A stretch of 64,000 nt of DNA from contig NC_066313.1 of the NCBI RefSeq assembly GCF_022539315.1, positions 70,187,934-70,251,933 of the forward strand. Direction: 5' to 3'. Made by a program: the position numbers and the translations under genes. This DNA comes from Serinus canaria (taxonomy: Eukaryota > Chordata > Aves > Passeriformes > Fringillidae). How positions within the stretch are numbered: the stretch's first letter is position 1; every line of letters begins with the position of its first letter. The notes beneath the pieces are model-generated. The model did no database searches, had not been told where the DNA came from, and was given only the letters and a program-made list of their open reading frames with translations. Below, piece after piece: positions 24,690 to 33,790 of this stretch.

Positions 24690-25085
24690 CTAAAAAGTGG
24701 GAACTAAAGACACACAAGAAGTTAGGATACTGCAGTGAAATTACTAATCTGTGCAAACTAGTAAAGGAATGTGCAGCAGATAGAAACTGGTAAGGAGCAA
24801 AGAGGGAACCGACAGAAAGATGTGTTCACGTGTGAAATGGGGACAGTCAGCACACTGCTCTGGCTGAGCCTTGCACCTGATCAGCACAGTCTGTCCTGTC
24901 CTATCTAACCCTATCTCTGCACAATCTCACACTCTACTCTGCAGGTGTGTGAGTGCTGCAAGGAGTAAGTGCCAGCTACTGGGATCTGCTTGAAGTCAAG
25001 AGGAGTGGTCAGTCCTGGCCTGCAGCATCTACCTGAAGCAAATGGGGGTCCTTAGCCTTTAGACACTGGGCTGCCTCTGTTACTC
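24690..25085 (+). mobile_element. Probable ERV/LTR-derived block
   Basis: A compositionally distinct segment, more GC-rich than its surroundings, with blocks such as GAGGGAACCGACAGAAAG, TGATCAGCACAGTCTGTCC, CTACTGGGATCTGC and GTCAAGAGGAGTGGTCAGTC. I associate these with LTR or leader sequences of passerine endogenous retroviruses, in this orientation. Boundaries are approximate; I found neither a clear polyadenylation signal nor a target-site duplication. The plus-strand frame 24372-24689 ends just before this block and has no homology. Confidence 0.4.
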
Positions 25086-28000
25086 ACATAATTCAGTTTT
25101 GGTTAATGGATTAGGGAGGAAACTAAACAGACTTTAAACTTTTTATTAGATGTTATTTTTTTTCTTCATGCAGAACTCATTTAATGCTTAGTCTTCATGC
25201 TTTTCTTTTTTTTGAAGAAAAATAGAAGGAAGATCTTAAGTTAACAGTCAAATTCAATATTTTGACACATTCTTTATTTCCATGGGGTTTGCAGTTTTAT
25301 AAAGGTCAGCACTTAGAAAACAGAAGCTCAGTTTAGGTAGCTCTTGTTTTTCCTCCCTCTTTTGTTCTCTTTTTGAAAACCTGACTTTTGGGTAGCGTTT
25401 CCTGTAATTAGTAATTCTATCTGACCATACATGCAATCTCTAGTGACACGCTATGATGTAAAAAAAAATAAACTAATTAAAAATCCCCCTCTTATTGTGC
25501 AAAGTGAATTGAAAATAAAACAGCAACACATTTCTTAAATTCACCTTAATTAAAAAATAAAAACATAAAAATGAACAAATAATTTACACAGCAGAAGTAG
25601 TCATTATGGTATTTGCTTTTGGATGCTCTTATACAAAATCTTCTTCAGGTTTATGTTCACATAATATACATCTATTGGGAAAATGATATTACATTTGTCA
25701 GCATTGTCAAACTTATTTTTATATACAGAATGTGTCTGTTAAACCAAATAAAATTTTTATTCACATTTAAACAGCTAAAATTTTAACTTGAATTTTAATC
25801 CAGCCAGCATCAGCTATCAAAAAGACACAGATAATTATTGGTAGCAGTAAAATCAATGTTTTCTTGCCTTTTCTTTCTCTTTTTGTCAAGCAACCTTTTT
25901 TATATTTTGAGGTTCTCAAAACGCTTTGCTTTTTGATTGATAAACAGTACTTGAAACCTGTGAAGAAAATTAAGGATATCAGCAGCTTTTTTTTTTTTTC
26001 CCTAATGACATTTTACATTTATTTCAGTGTTTTTCACTTTCTTTTATTGACCTTGCCCCTTCCTCTCTTTCCATTATGGCATGCATGCTTGAATAGAAAT
26101 TGTATAGAGGGTAAGAAATTAAATATGTTGTATATAAGTACCTTACTGCTATAATATTATATTTGTGCATTGGTATTGATTTTTTAAAATCTTTCTCTCA
26201 CTATGTATATTGGAATCTCACAATATATTGATCCCAACAATAGTCCCTTTTTGAGTGTCTAGCTCATAAGTAATGTACTGATAAATGAATTATTAGTAAC
26301 AATAAAGTAATTAGTTCAAAGGGTATACTATAAGTAGATGACAGTTAAGAAAGGCTCTTCTTACAAGCACATATTAGGATTTTTCTGTATGTTTTTACCA
26401 GTATGTCATGTACTTCAGTCTGCAAATGATGACTAATTATTCACTTCAAAGTTAAATATTTAGCTGATAATTTCCAGCAGTTCAAACAAAAATGAGCAAA
26501 TTTGGCAGTATGAGTAAACTAACATTGCAGAACACTTTGAAGCTTTGGATTTTTTATCTATGCTGGAAATGGAATTTGACACTTCTTGCAGTATCTATAT
26601 TCAAAACAACATATAAGCATAGTAAGTAAACTATTCATTTTGTTATTTTTTCTTTGGTAACATCTAACTATCAAGAGTATAAAAATTTTGATAAAGGTTC
26701 TATAAGTGATTGGAAAAAATTCTGTTCAATTGTTCTCTGAGTTTTTTAACACAAATAACTTGTGTACTCAATATTCTTTATCTTAACTACATTTTTAATA
26801 AAATTTAAAAATAATAGAAAAACTTTGAAAGTCTGAGTTGTTAGAGGAAGCATCACAACAGCTTCCTGTTACTAAAGTACTCTGAAAAAAAAAATCTGAA
26901 TGCACAAATAGGCCAAAGATTTCAGAAAACTTTGCTGCATAAAGATGCACTTTCTAAAAATATAAATAAAAATCCTGATGTTTATGAAAGCATGGACATG
27001 TCTGTTATAACACAAGAACATTTCCCACTTGCATGACCAAAATCAAATTTCCTTTTGAATAGTATCTTCCTTTGTTATTACTCAAATTCTAGACATCTTC
27101 AACAATATAATTTTAGAGCAATTATCTAAGACTTCACTACCTGAGCACATATTCATTTCTTTAATCAAACCTTTACTGAATGCATGTTGCTCAAATGTTG
27201 CCTGTATCTTTGCAGGCACTGCCACATAACTGAAGTTTAGATTCTCTATCAATTTTCCTCAGTTACTGCAAGTCAATTTTTAAAAGGGCTAAATTTATTT
27301 TCACTTAGTCTACTGATGTAATTTATAGAACAATAAAAAAAAAGTTAGAATTGGACACTTTTTTCCCCTCAAGTTGGATTGTGCTGTTGTCAACTGAGGC
27401 ATTTCTGTTAAAATACAGTCACCCTCTTTAATCAGTGAAGAGAAATAGTTTTACTCAGACAGTTCTACTATCCCTGAGTGAATTGAAAAAGTCAGTCTGT
27501 TAAAAATTATACTGTGAACACGAGGGTCATGTTAGAATACTGTATTCTACCAGGGGGAAAAAGAATCAATTTTGTGTGTTTTCACACAGTTTGCATCAAA
27601 AAGTTTGAACAGCTATTCTAAATAATGCAAATTTATTTAGGATTAAAAGTTCAAGATATTTCAGAAACTGCTTCTGACAGGCTTTGGTAATTAGCATGGC
27701 TTTGTTTTTTGAAGAGCATAAAATTTAGCATGGATGTGCCTTGCAAATTCATATGACCCAACAGAAACCCAATGTTTCAAGCTTGGGAAAGAAAGGGAGG
27801 AAGATTTTCTGTGTTTAGTGACTGAATTAACCTGAAATGTATGGTGATTAGACTTATAAACAGATCCAGCCTTTTCCCAGATTAGAAAGCACTTTACTTG
27901 GGCACCTGGCAGGTCCCAGAAGAACCTGTCCCAAAGAAAGACAACAGGAGGATTAGCTCAGTTTGAGAGGAAAGCTTGTTAGGCATGTAAGGAATACCAA

Positions 28001-28213
28001 ATGCTGCTGTCAGTGTTAAAATATTTCTTCTCCTGAGACATAAGATATATGTCAGAAGAGTGAGTGCATATGCCTTCCTTCAGGCAAAGTCAGTGGCTTC
28101 AGGACCAGTTGTTTGCTTTGAGAACTGTAGGATAACACTTCAAATCAAAGATGAAAAGAGATGCCAGCTAGATCCACCTCAAATTGATTGTACCTCTGTC
28201 CTCGTCCACAGGC
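25086..28213. other. Unique, very AT-rich non-coding DNA
   Basis: No gene or transposon seen in about 3.1 kb, apart from short homopolymer runs (for example T-runs near 25988-26000). This is among the least repeat-containing parts of the window. The plus-strand frame 25864-26154 is hydrophobic because it is T-rich. Confidence 0.5.
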
Positions 28214-28259
28214 AGGAGCAGGAGCGGGAGCAGGAGCGGGAGCAGGAGCAGGAGGGAGC
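28214..28259. repeat. (GGAGCR)n minisatellite-like repeat
   Basis: About seven units of GGAGCA/GGAGCG alternate, ending in a broken GGAGGGAGC. The unit length is six, so one plus-strand frame (28060-28308) stays open and gives alternating E-Q and E-R. That periodicity is the repeat, not evidence of a protein. Confidence 0.9.
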
Positions 28260-28493
28260 ATTCCTGGTGAATGCAGTGGAAGCACAGGCTACAAAGAAGG
28301 CTATTTAAGGAGGATGCTCAGCTTTTTACAACAGCCCAAGGATTGCCAAATATAAGAAAGGTTCACAGAATAGGTAGCCCACAGTGAACTCTAGGCTCAT
28401 GGTAAGTGGAGGCTTAGATGATGGGCACTACAGGCATTCTTCTCTTTGCTCTTTTTGTTCATTGGTCAATTGGTCTGTCCCAAAGAGGAACAA
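28260..28493. other. Short unassigned stretch
   Basis: No recognisable feature between the GGAGCR repeat and the CR1 copy. Confidence 0.4.
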
Positions 28494-28850
28494 AGGGTAC
28501 TGCAGCATCTGTCATATGAGGAGAGGCTGAGATATCTCTGACTGTTCATTTTAGACAACAGACAGCTCAGAGAGATCTTATCAAATGGGAGGGAGATACA
28601 AGCAAGGCAGTGACAAATTCTTCTCAGTGGTCCATTGAGGTCAAGAGGAAATGGTTATACTCTGAAATACACAAAATTCAGTTCAAGACATAAAAAGATT
28701 TCTTGGTTATTTTGAGAATGTCAGATACAGAACCAATTTGTGCAGGAACTCTGTGAGGTGTCTATCCCTAAAATAAATTTCAAAATCAAACTGAGCACAG
28801 TCCTGAGCAATCCGGTCTAAACATTATGTATGAAACATGGCTGGGAAGTG
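28494..28850 (+). mobile_element. CR1 LINE 3' region (sense)
   Basis: The sense CR1 3' region is clear: AGGGTACTGCAGCATCTGTC, ATATGAGGAGAGGCTGAGA, then GAGATCTTATCAAATGGGAG, TTCTTCTCAGTGGTCCATTG, CAAGAGGAAATGG and AGCACAGTCCTGAGCAATC. These correspond to the end of ORF2 and the 3' UTR. The usual terminal octamer repeats are not visible, so the tail is lost or eroded. It belongs to a different, older-looking subfamily than the copy at 2445 and is the only other clear plus-strand CR1. Confidence 0.85.
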
Positions 28851-30598
28851 ATCCAAAACTGTGACTGGTAATCAATCATTATAATACCAAATGGACTTTT
28901 CAGAAGAAGAAATATGGGGATCATGAACTAAAATTTGGGATAACTTAGCTTGTAAAAGACTTTGTTCATTAAAGCTATAGCCAATACACAGAAAATTGTC
29001 TCTTCTGTACCACCAAATAGAATAACTGCCTTAAGCAACAGTAACTGTGCAGCACAGTTCTGTTGGTAAAATAGACTTGCAATAGAATTTGAGGATGATG
29101 TTGAAAACGTGGATTCTACGGTGGATTCTGTAGAATTAGTGCTAATGCCAAATTGCAACATGGCATCTAGCATAGTAACATTCCCACATCTCTTCACTGG
29201 AGTTTAATTATATATATATAATCTTTTGCTGAGTCCTAATGTTTGTTTAGAGTACTTCAAGAAAAAATACAGTTAAACAAATTCTACATTTTATTTCACA
29301 GCCCTTCTGGGGAACATAGAACTGTCTTTGTGTCCTTTGAAGTGTTCAATATACTTTAAAAATACATTCCATACAATAATTAAAAATATTTATTAAAAAA
29401 ATATATCACCCTGATATGTTTATGTTTCATTAAATATTTTACTATTATTTTATGAAACTGATTTTACTTATTTTAAATACATATGAAAAAAGTCTAAGCT
29501 CTTGTATAATTTAGTCTTCAGAGGCCAAATAGAGTAATATATGAAAAAAAAAAAAAAGATGTAGCTAACACATGATATATAATGTGAGTATGTGCTCTAC
29601 ATTTTAAACAAGAGAGCTGGAAATGTGTGTTGCTGTTATGTGATATCTGCATATTTCACTGTAAATTTATTTTTTCTGCTATCTACACTGGGTCAGCCAG
29701 TGATTTTGTCACTTGAGCTGTTTCTCATTATTAGCCTGAAAGATCAGATAAACTACATTGATGGAATTTGCATGTGAAATGTAATTGGGACCCTGAGAAA
29801 AAAAATTAAAAAGAAGGTTGAAAAATGAGAATAATAGGCAGAATATAAATAAAAAATATTAAATCATAAACCCAAATTATATTTCCAAATAAATTCTGCC
29901 ACCAAGGAAGCTAAAATTCAGGAAAACATCATAAATCAGTAGTCTTGACCCTTTTAAATTTTAAGAAAGTACTTGAATGTGCATGTGTGCATTATTCTCA
30001 TTCTTAACTGAAAGAATATTGAGAGGTGTTTTGCTTGATTTTGGTGATTCTAGAAAAAGCAGAGTTGTAGGAATACCAATTGAGGCAGCAGTTTAAAAGT
30101 TAAGTAGCCAGATAAGTAACACAAAAATGGCCTGACTGATTTAGATGTAGAGACAAAAGAGAAGCTGCCAGTAATTAACCAGTGTTTCCCTCCCACCTCA
30201 TCTCAATGTAGAGCCTGCTCACCAAGAGAGCTTACTCATAGATGTCCAGTTAACAAAACGTTGATAAAGGGAAGGAATTCAGAACAGAAGACTTAAGAAC
30301 TAGAAACCTGTTAAACTGCTCTATACATGTATAATTAAAAAAATTATCTTAGGGTTTAATAATTTTAATTAAGTGAACTGAAATTTTTTCATTGATTCCA
30401 GGATTTTATATATCAAAACCTATGTACATATCTTTTAGGATATGATGGGCTTTAAGTACTGGGGAAAAATGCAAATTCTAAGTGAGAGAAATAATTTTAA
30501 GAGAACAACTAAAAACTTTACACAATATTCACGGTGAGGCTAAACACAGTTTTACTTTCTGAAAAAAATGTACATAGCATTCAAATCTCAGTTTGTAT
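28851..30598. other. Unique AT-rich non-coding DNA
   Basis: No assignable feature; small TA and poly-A runs occur near 29207-29220 and 29545-29558. Frames at 28928-29197 (minus) and 29592-29777 (plus) have no support. Confidence 0.5.
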
Positions 30599-30750
30599 TA
30601 ATCATAGAATCATAGAACTGTTTCAGCAGGAAGGGACCCTTGAGGGTCATCCAGTACAACTCCTTTCAATAGAAAGGACATGTTCAGCTAGATCAGGTTG
30701 CTCAGATAACTGTCCAAGCTGGTCTTGAACGTTTCCAGGAATGGGTTTTT
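30599..30750 (-). mobile_element. CR1 LINE 3' end (antisense)
   Basis: Starts with two units of the antisense terminal repeat (AATCATAGAATCATAGAACT). The tail then reads CAGGAAGGGACCCTTGAGGG, TCATCCAGTACAACTCC, CAGCTAGATCAGGTTGCTC and CTTGAACGTTTCCAGGAATG. This is a good match to the antisense 3' UTR of the common avian CR1, truncated after about 150 bp. Confidence 0.92.
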
Positions 30751-31177
30751 CTCTCCCTCATTCCAAGACAATTGTTGTGTCATCAACTGTTACAAACTAC
30801 AACAATCTTTCCCCTACCTGTTAGAGTCTAGAATCTCTACAGTAAGAGATGTCCCTTTTAACTCCATAAAATTACACTTATCTACAGCAGCTAAAATACT
30901 GATATTTTTCCTTCATTTGTTTGTTGTTTCTCTCATTTTCTTGAGAAAGGTAGTACCTCATTTTTTCAGCATTCTCTGACTTTGAAGAATATTTAGAACT
31001 CAGCAACATAAAAGGCACAGATGACTTCTCTTTTAAAACACTTCAAGATATGGAAGCATATGGAACAATTTCAACTGAAAGTATTTAGTTACATTTTATT
31101 GAGCAATAAACAACAAATTGTATGGTCTGGAAACAATATGAACATCTGAGTATGCATAGTCATTTGTTGAAAGAAGC
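30751..31177. other. Unique non-coding DNA
   Basis: No assignable feature between the CR1 end and the G/T-rich tract. The plus-strand frame 30725-30979 starts in CR1 and has no motif. Confidence 0.45.
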
Positions 31178-31258
31178 TGGGGTTTTTTGATTTTGTTTTT
31201 TTGGTTTTTGGTGGTTTTTTTGGTTTTTGTTGTTGTTGTTTTTGTTGGGGTTTTTTCC
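31178..31258. repeat. G/T-rich low-complexity tract
   Basis: The plus strand is nearly all T and G (GGTTTTTTTGGTTTTTGTTG and (GTT)n). It lies about 170 bp before the TTTCC array, so the two low-complexity tracts form a cluster. Confidence 0.85.
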
Positions 31259-31430
31259 CAGTTTTAGAACTTTTTAGGTAGGGACTAGAATTTTTTCATA
31301 ATTGTATTATTTCAGCATCATTAGGCTTTGGATAGATGGTTGTTTTAAAAGCACTCAGAATGACAGATAGAGAGCATGGAATTAAAGGTTAGGTTTAGGG
31401 CTTTGTCCTGGTTTTTTTCCCTTTTCTTTT
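31259..31430. other. Short unassigned stretch
   Basis: No recognisable feature between the two low-complexity tracts. Confidence 0.4.
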
Positions 31431-31735
31431 CTTTTGTCCTGTCCTTTCCGTTCGCTTTCATTGCCGTTCCTTTCCTTTCCTGTTCCTTGCCTTTGCCGGG
31501 ATTGCCGTGTCCTTTCCTGTTGCCGTTCCTGTCCGTGTCCGTTCCTTTCCTTGTGTCCTTTCCTTTCCTGTTCCTGTGGTCCTTTCCTTGCACTTTCCGT
31601 TCCTGTCCTGTTCCTTGTTGCCTTTCCTTTCCTTTCCTTTTCCGTTCCTTTCCTTTCCTTTCCTTTCCTTTCCTTTCCTTTCCTTTCCTTTCCTTTCCTT
31701 TCCTTTTCTTTCCTTTCCTTCTTTTCTCTTTTTTT
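31431..31735. repeat. (TTTCC)n pentanucleotide array with a degenerate left half
   Basis: From about 31645 to 31705 the array is nearly pure TTTCC, around twelve units. To its left (31431-31644) it is degenerate, with variants such as TGCCGTTCC, GTGTCC and TGTTCC keeping rough pentamer spacing. The right edge decays into T-rich sequence. All three plus-strand frames stay open across the pure part, because a TTTCC pentamer cannot form a stop; this produces the overlapping F-P-F-L-S open frames at 31376-31813, 31434-31790 and 31507-31770. The minus strand is purine-only GGAAA, capable of triplex-type structures. Confidence 0.95.
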
Positions 31736-32379
31736 TTCCCTTTTCTATGTGTTGGAGCGAGACATTTTAAAAGTTGTATGTACAGTATAAAATTGTACTG
31801 TCATATTTTTTAAAGGGAACATTAAAGTCAGAGATATATCAGAAAGATTTCAAATTGATTAAGTTAGAGAAAGGACAGATATTGAATATGCTTGTGCTGA
31901 GGTTATTTTATGTGATGTAAAAGCACAGAATAAAAATGTAAAGAAATTCTAGCAGTGTGCAGGCACTGACCGAGAGATGAATGCACTACAAAACTGAATA
32001 AGCTTACTGAGACATCTTTGAAAAAGAGCTCTTTGAAAGTAATTTTGTTTGTCTCCATTTCTGGCAAAGCAAAAACTTCATGAGCACATTCACATGAAAG
32101 TGAAGGATCTCTTTTGCAGCAGTAGTCTTCACTGCTCAGTCTATTTACATCCATTGCAATAAAATGCGTGGTAACAGAAGAATGTTCAGGAGGAAAAGAG
32201 GAAAGCATAAGTAAATAAATGTTTGACACATTTATTTACACACAAGGGTAGGAACTTGGTAAATTAGGACATGAGAGGAACATGAAATAAAAGCCATAGA
32301 TGTTGGCAGAAATAAGAAATAATAAAAAAGACAGAGAAGGAAGCATGGAACAGGGAAAACACAAGAGCAGTTATTACTG
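31736..32379. other. Unique non-coding DNA
   Basis: No gene or transposon recognised. The 108-codon minus-strand frame 31903-32229 has no motif support. Confidence 0.45.
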
Positions 32380-32510
32380 AATCATAGAATGTTTTGGATT
32401 GGAAGGAACCTTTAAAGATCATGCATTTTAAACCCTCTGACAGTATTTTGCATTTGACCTTGACATTTATGAGCCTCATACAGACTGGACTTGCTCTCAA
32501 GCCTGTCGTG
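32380..32510 (-). mobile_element. CR1 LINE 3' end scrap (antisense)
   Basis: AATCATAGAATGTTTTGGAT, then TGGAAGGAACCTTTAAAGATC, is a clear antisense CR1 terminus. It decays after about 50-60 bp. The copy is cut at 32511 by another CR1 terminus in the same orientation, so this is either the 3' remainder of an element that received a later insertion or a separate truncated copy. Confidence 0.85.
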
Positions 32511-33596
32511 GAATCATTCAATCACTTACGTTTGAAAAAACTTTAAGAAAATTAAGTCCAACCATTAACCCAGCATTCCAGGTTCACCATTAAACCATGC
32601 CCTTAAACATCACATCTACACATCTTTTAAGTGCCTCCAGGAATGGTGACTCAACCTGGCAGCCTGTTCCAATGCTTTATAGACTTCCTGCAAAGAAAAT
32701 TTTTCTAATATACAAATTGAACTTCCCCTGGCAAAGCTTTAGGCCATTTCCTTTTGTCCTATCTCTTGTTACTTGGTGACTTCAAGTAGTGAAAACAGTG
32801 ATTAAGTCTCCTCTCAGCCTCCTATTCTCCAGGCTGAACAACCAGAACTCCCCAGCCACTCCTCATAGGATTTACTCTCCGCACCCTTCACCACCTTTGT
32901 TGCCCTTCTCTGGACACACTCCAGCACCTCAATGTCTTTCTTGATGTGAGGGGCCCAGAACTGGACACAAGACTTGAAGTGTGGCCTCACCAGTGCTGAG
33001 TACAGAGGAGAGACAGTCATTGCTCTGGTCCTGCTGGCCACAGCATTTCTGATCCAGGCCAGGATGCCATCGACCTTCTTGGGCACCTGGGTGCACTCAT
33101 GTCCAAGCAGCAGCTGATCAACACTCCCAGCTCCTTTTCCACTGAGCAGCCTTCCAGCAACTCTGCCTCCAGTCTGTAGCACTGCATAGGGCTTTTGTGA
33201 CCCAGGCATAGGACCTGGCCCTTGGCCGTGTTGAACCTCTTCCCATGGCCTTTTCCTATAGATCCAGCCTGTTCAGATCCCTCTGCAGAGTCCTCCTACT
33301 CTCCAGCAGACCAGCATTCCCACTCGGTGTCATCTGCAAGCTGACTGAGGGTGCACTTGGTCCCCAGTTCCAGGCCCTTGCTAAAGTTATTAAACATTCC
33401 TAGGCCCCACAAGTGAGCCCTGAAGGTGGCCCCTGGAACAGACTGCCTGGAAGTAACTCTATTAACCACCACATCTACCCAGCTTTCATCCAGTCAGGAA
33501 TACACTTGTCCTGCCTCGAGCAGCCAGTTTCTCCAGGAGAATGTTGTGAGAAAAATTGTCGAAAGCTTTATTAAAATCTAGAAATCTAGGTAGGAC
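32511..33596 (-). mobile_element. CR1 LINE, 5'-truncated copy with RT remnant (antisense)
   Basis: This is the best-preserved CR1 of the window. From left to right: the terminus (GAATCATTCAATCACTTACG, AAGTCCAACCATTAACCC), the antisense 3' UTR (CCAGGAATGGTGACTCAACC, GCAGCCTGTTCCAATGC, CTTCCCCTGGCAAAGC, CTCCAGGCTGAACAACCAG), then the antisense ORF2 end (TTCTCTGGACACACTCCAG, ATGTCTTTCTTGATGTGAGG). Motif C of the reverse transcriptase (minus-strand CTTGCAGATGACACCGAG) is at 33324-33340 and motif A (LDFNKAFD) at about 33558-33581. The element stops abruptly at about 33596, just upstream of motif A, as expected for 5' truncation during target-primed reverse transcription. Stops and frameshifts are numerous. 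Confidence 0.92.
32814..33209 (-). pseudogene. CR1 reverse-transcriptase C-terminal remnant
   Basis: A 131-codon minus-strand frame carrying the most conserved C-terminal motifs of CR1 ORF2: [12 protein letters not shown] at residues 67-78, CVQFWAP at 81-87, VQRRATK at 99-105 and SYEEWL at 114-119. Residues 44-60 ([17 protein letters not shown]) correspond to the segment between the palm and the thumb. The beginning is out of frame with the catalytic core upstream, and the start methionine is internal to the original protein. This is dead transposon coding sequence, not a host gene. Confidence 0.93.
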
Positions 33597-33671
33597 AATG
33601 TCCTTTTGGATGGCATCCCTTCCATCTAGCATATTGACTTCACCATTCAGCTTGGTATCATCTGCAGACAT
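33486..33671 (-). pseudogene. Chimeric CR1 RT frame with motif C placed before motif A
   Basis: This 61-codon minus-strand frame reads SADDTKLNGEVN at residues 2-13, the polymerase motif C region, and then LDFNKAFDNFSHNILLEKL at residues 31-49, the motif A region. In any functional reverse transcriptase, A precedes C. The switch happens around residue 26 (about 33596). The frame therefore spans a junction of two CR1 copies inserted in the same orientation and kept open by chance across the breakpoint. Confidence 0.85.
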
Positions 33672-33790
33672 GCAGAGGATTCAGTGAATCCCACTGTGTC
33701 ATTAATAAAGCTGTGGGGAGCAGTATCAGTCACACCTGAGTGCCACTACTTGCTACTGCTCTCCAGCTCACAGAATCATTACTGTCTTTC
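33597..33790 (-). mobile_element. CR1 LINE RT fragment, older neighbour (antisense)
   Basis: On the minus strand this has TTTATTAATGACACAGTGGG, GCAGATGATACCAAGCTGAA and GGAAGGGATGCCATCCAAAA, which are the CR1 motif C region and what follows it. It is a second copy of a segment already present at about 33324-33340, so it belongs to a different CR1 element. The 5' part beyond 33790 is not recognisable. Confidence 0.8.

Noticed and set aside
28060..28308. Frame with E-Q/E-R repeats that might suggest a charged coiled coil
   Set aside because: The periodic part is a (GGAGCR)n DNA repeat whose six-base unit keeps one frame open.
31376..31813. 145-codon plus-strand frame, the longest in the window
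   Set aside because: Encoded by the TTTCC array, which cannot contain a stop in any frame.
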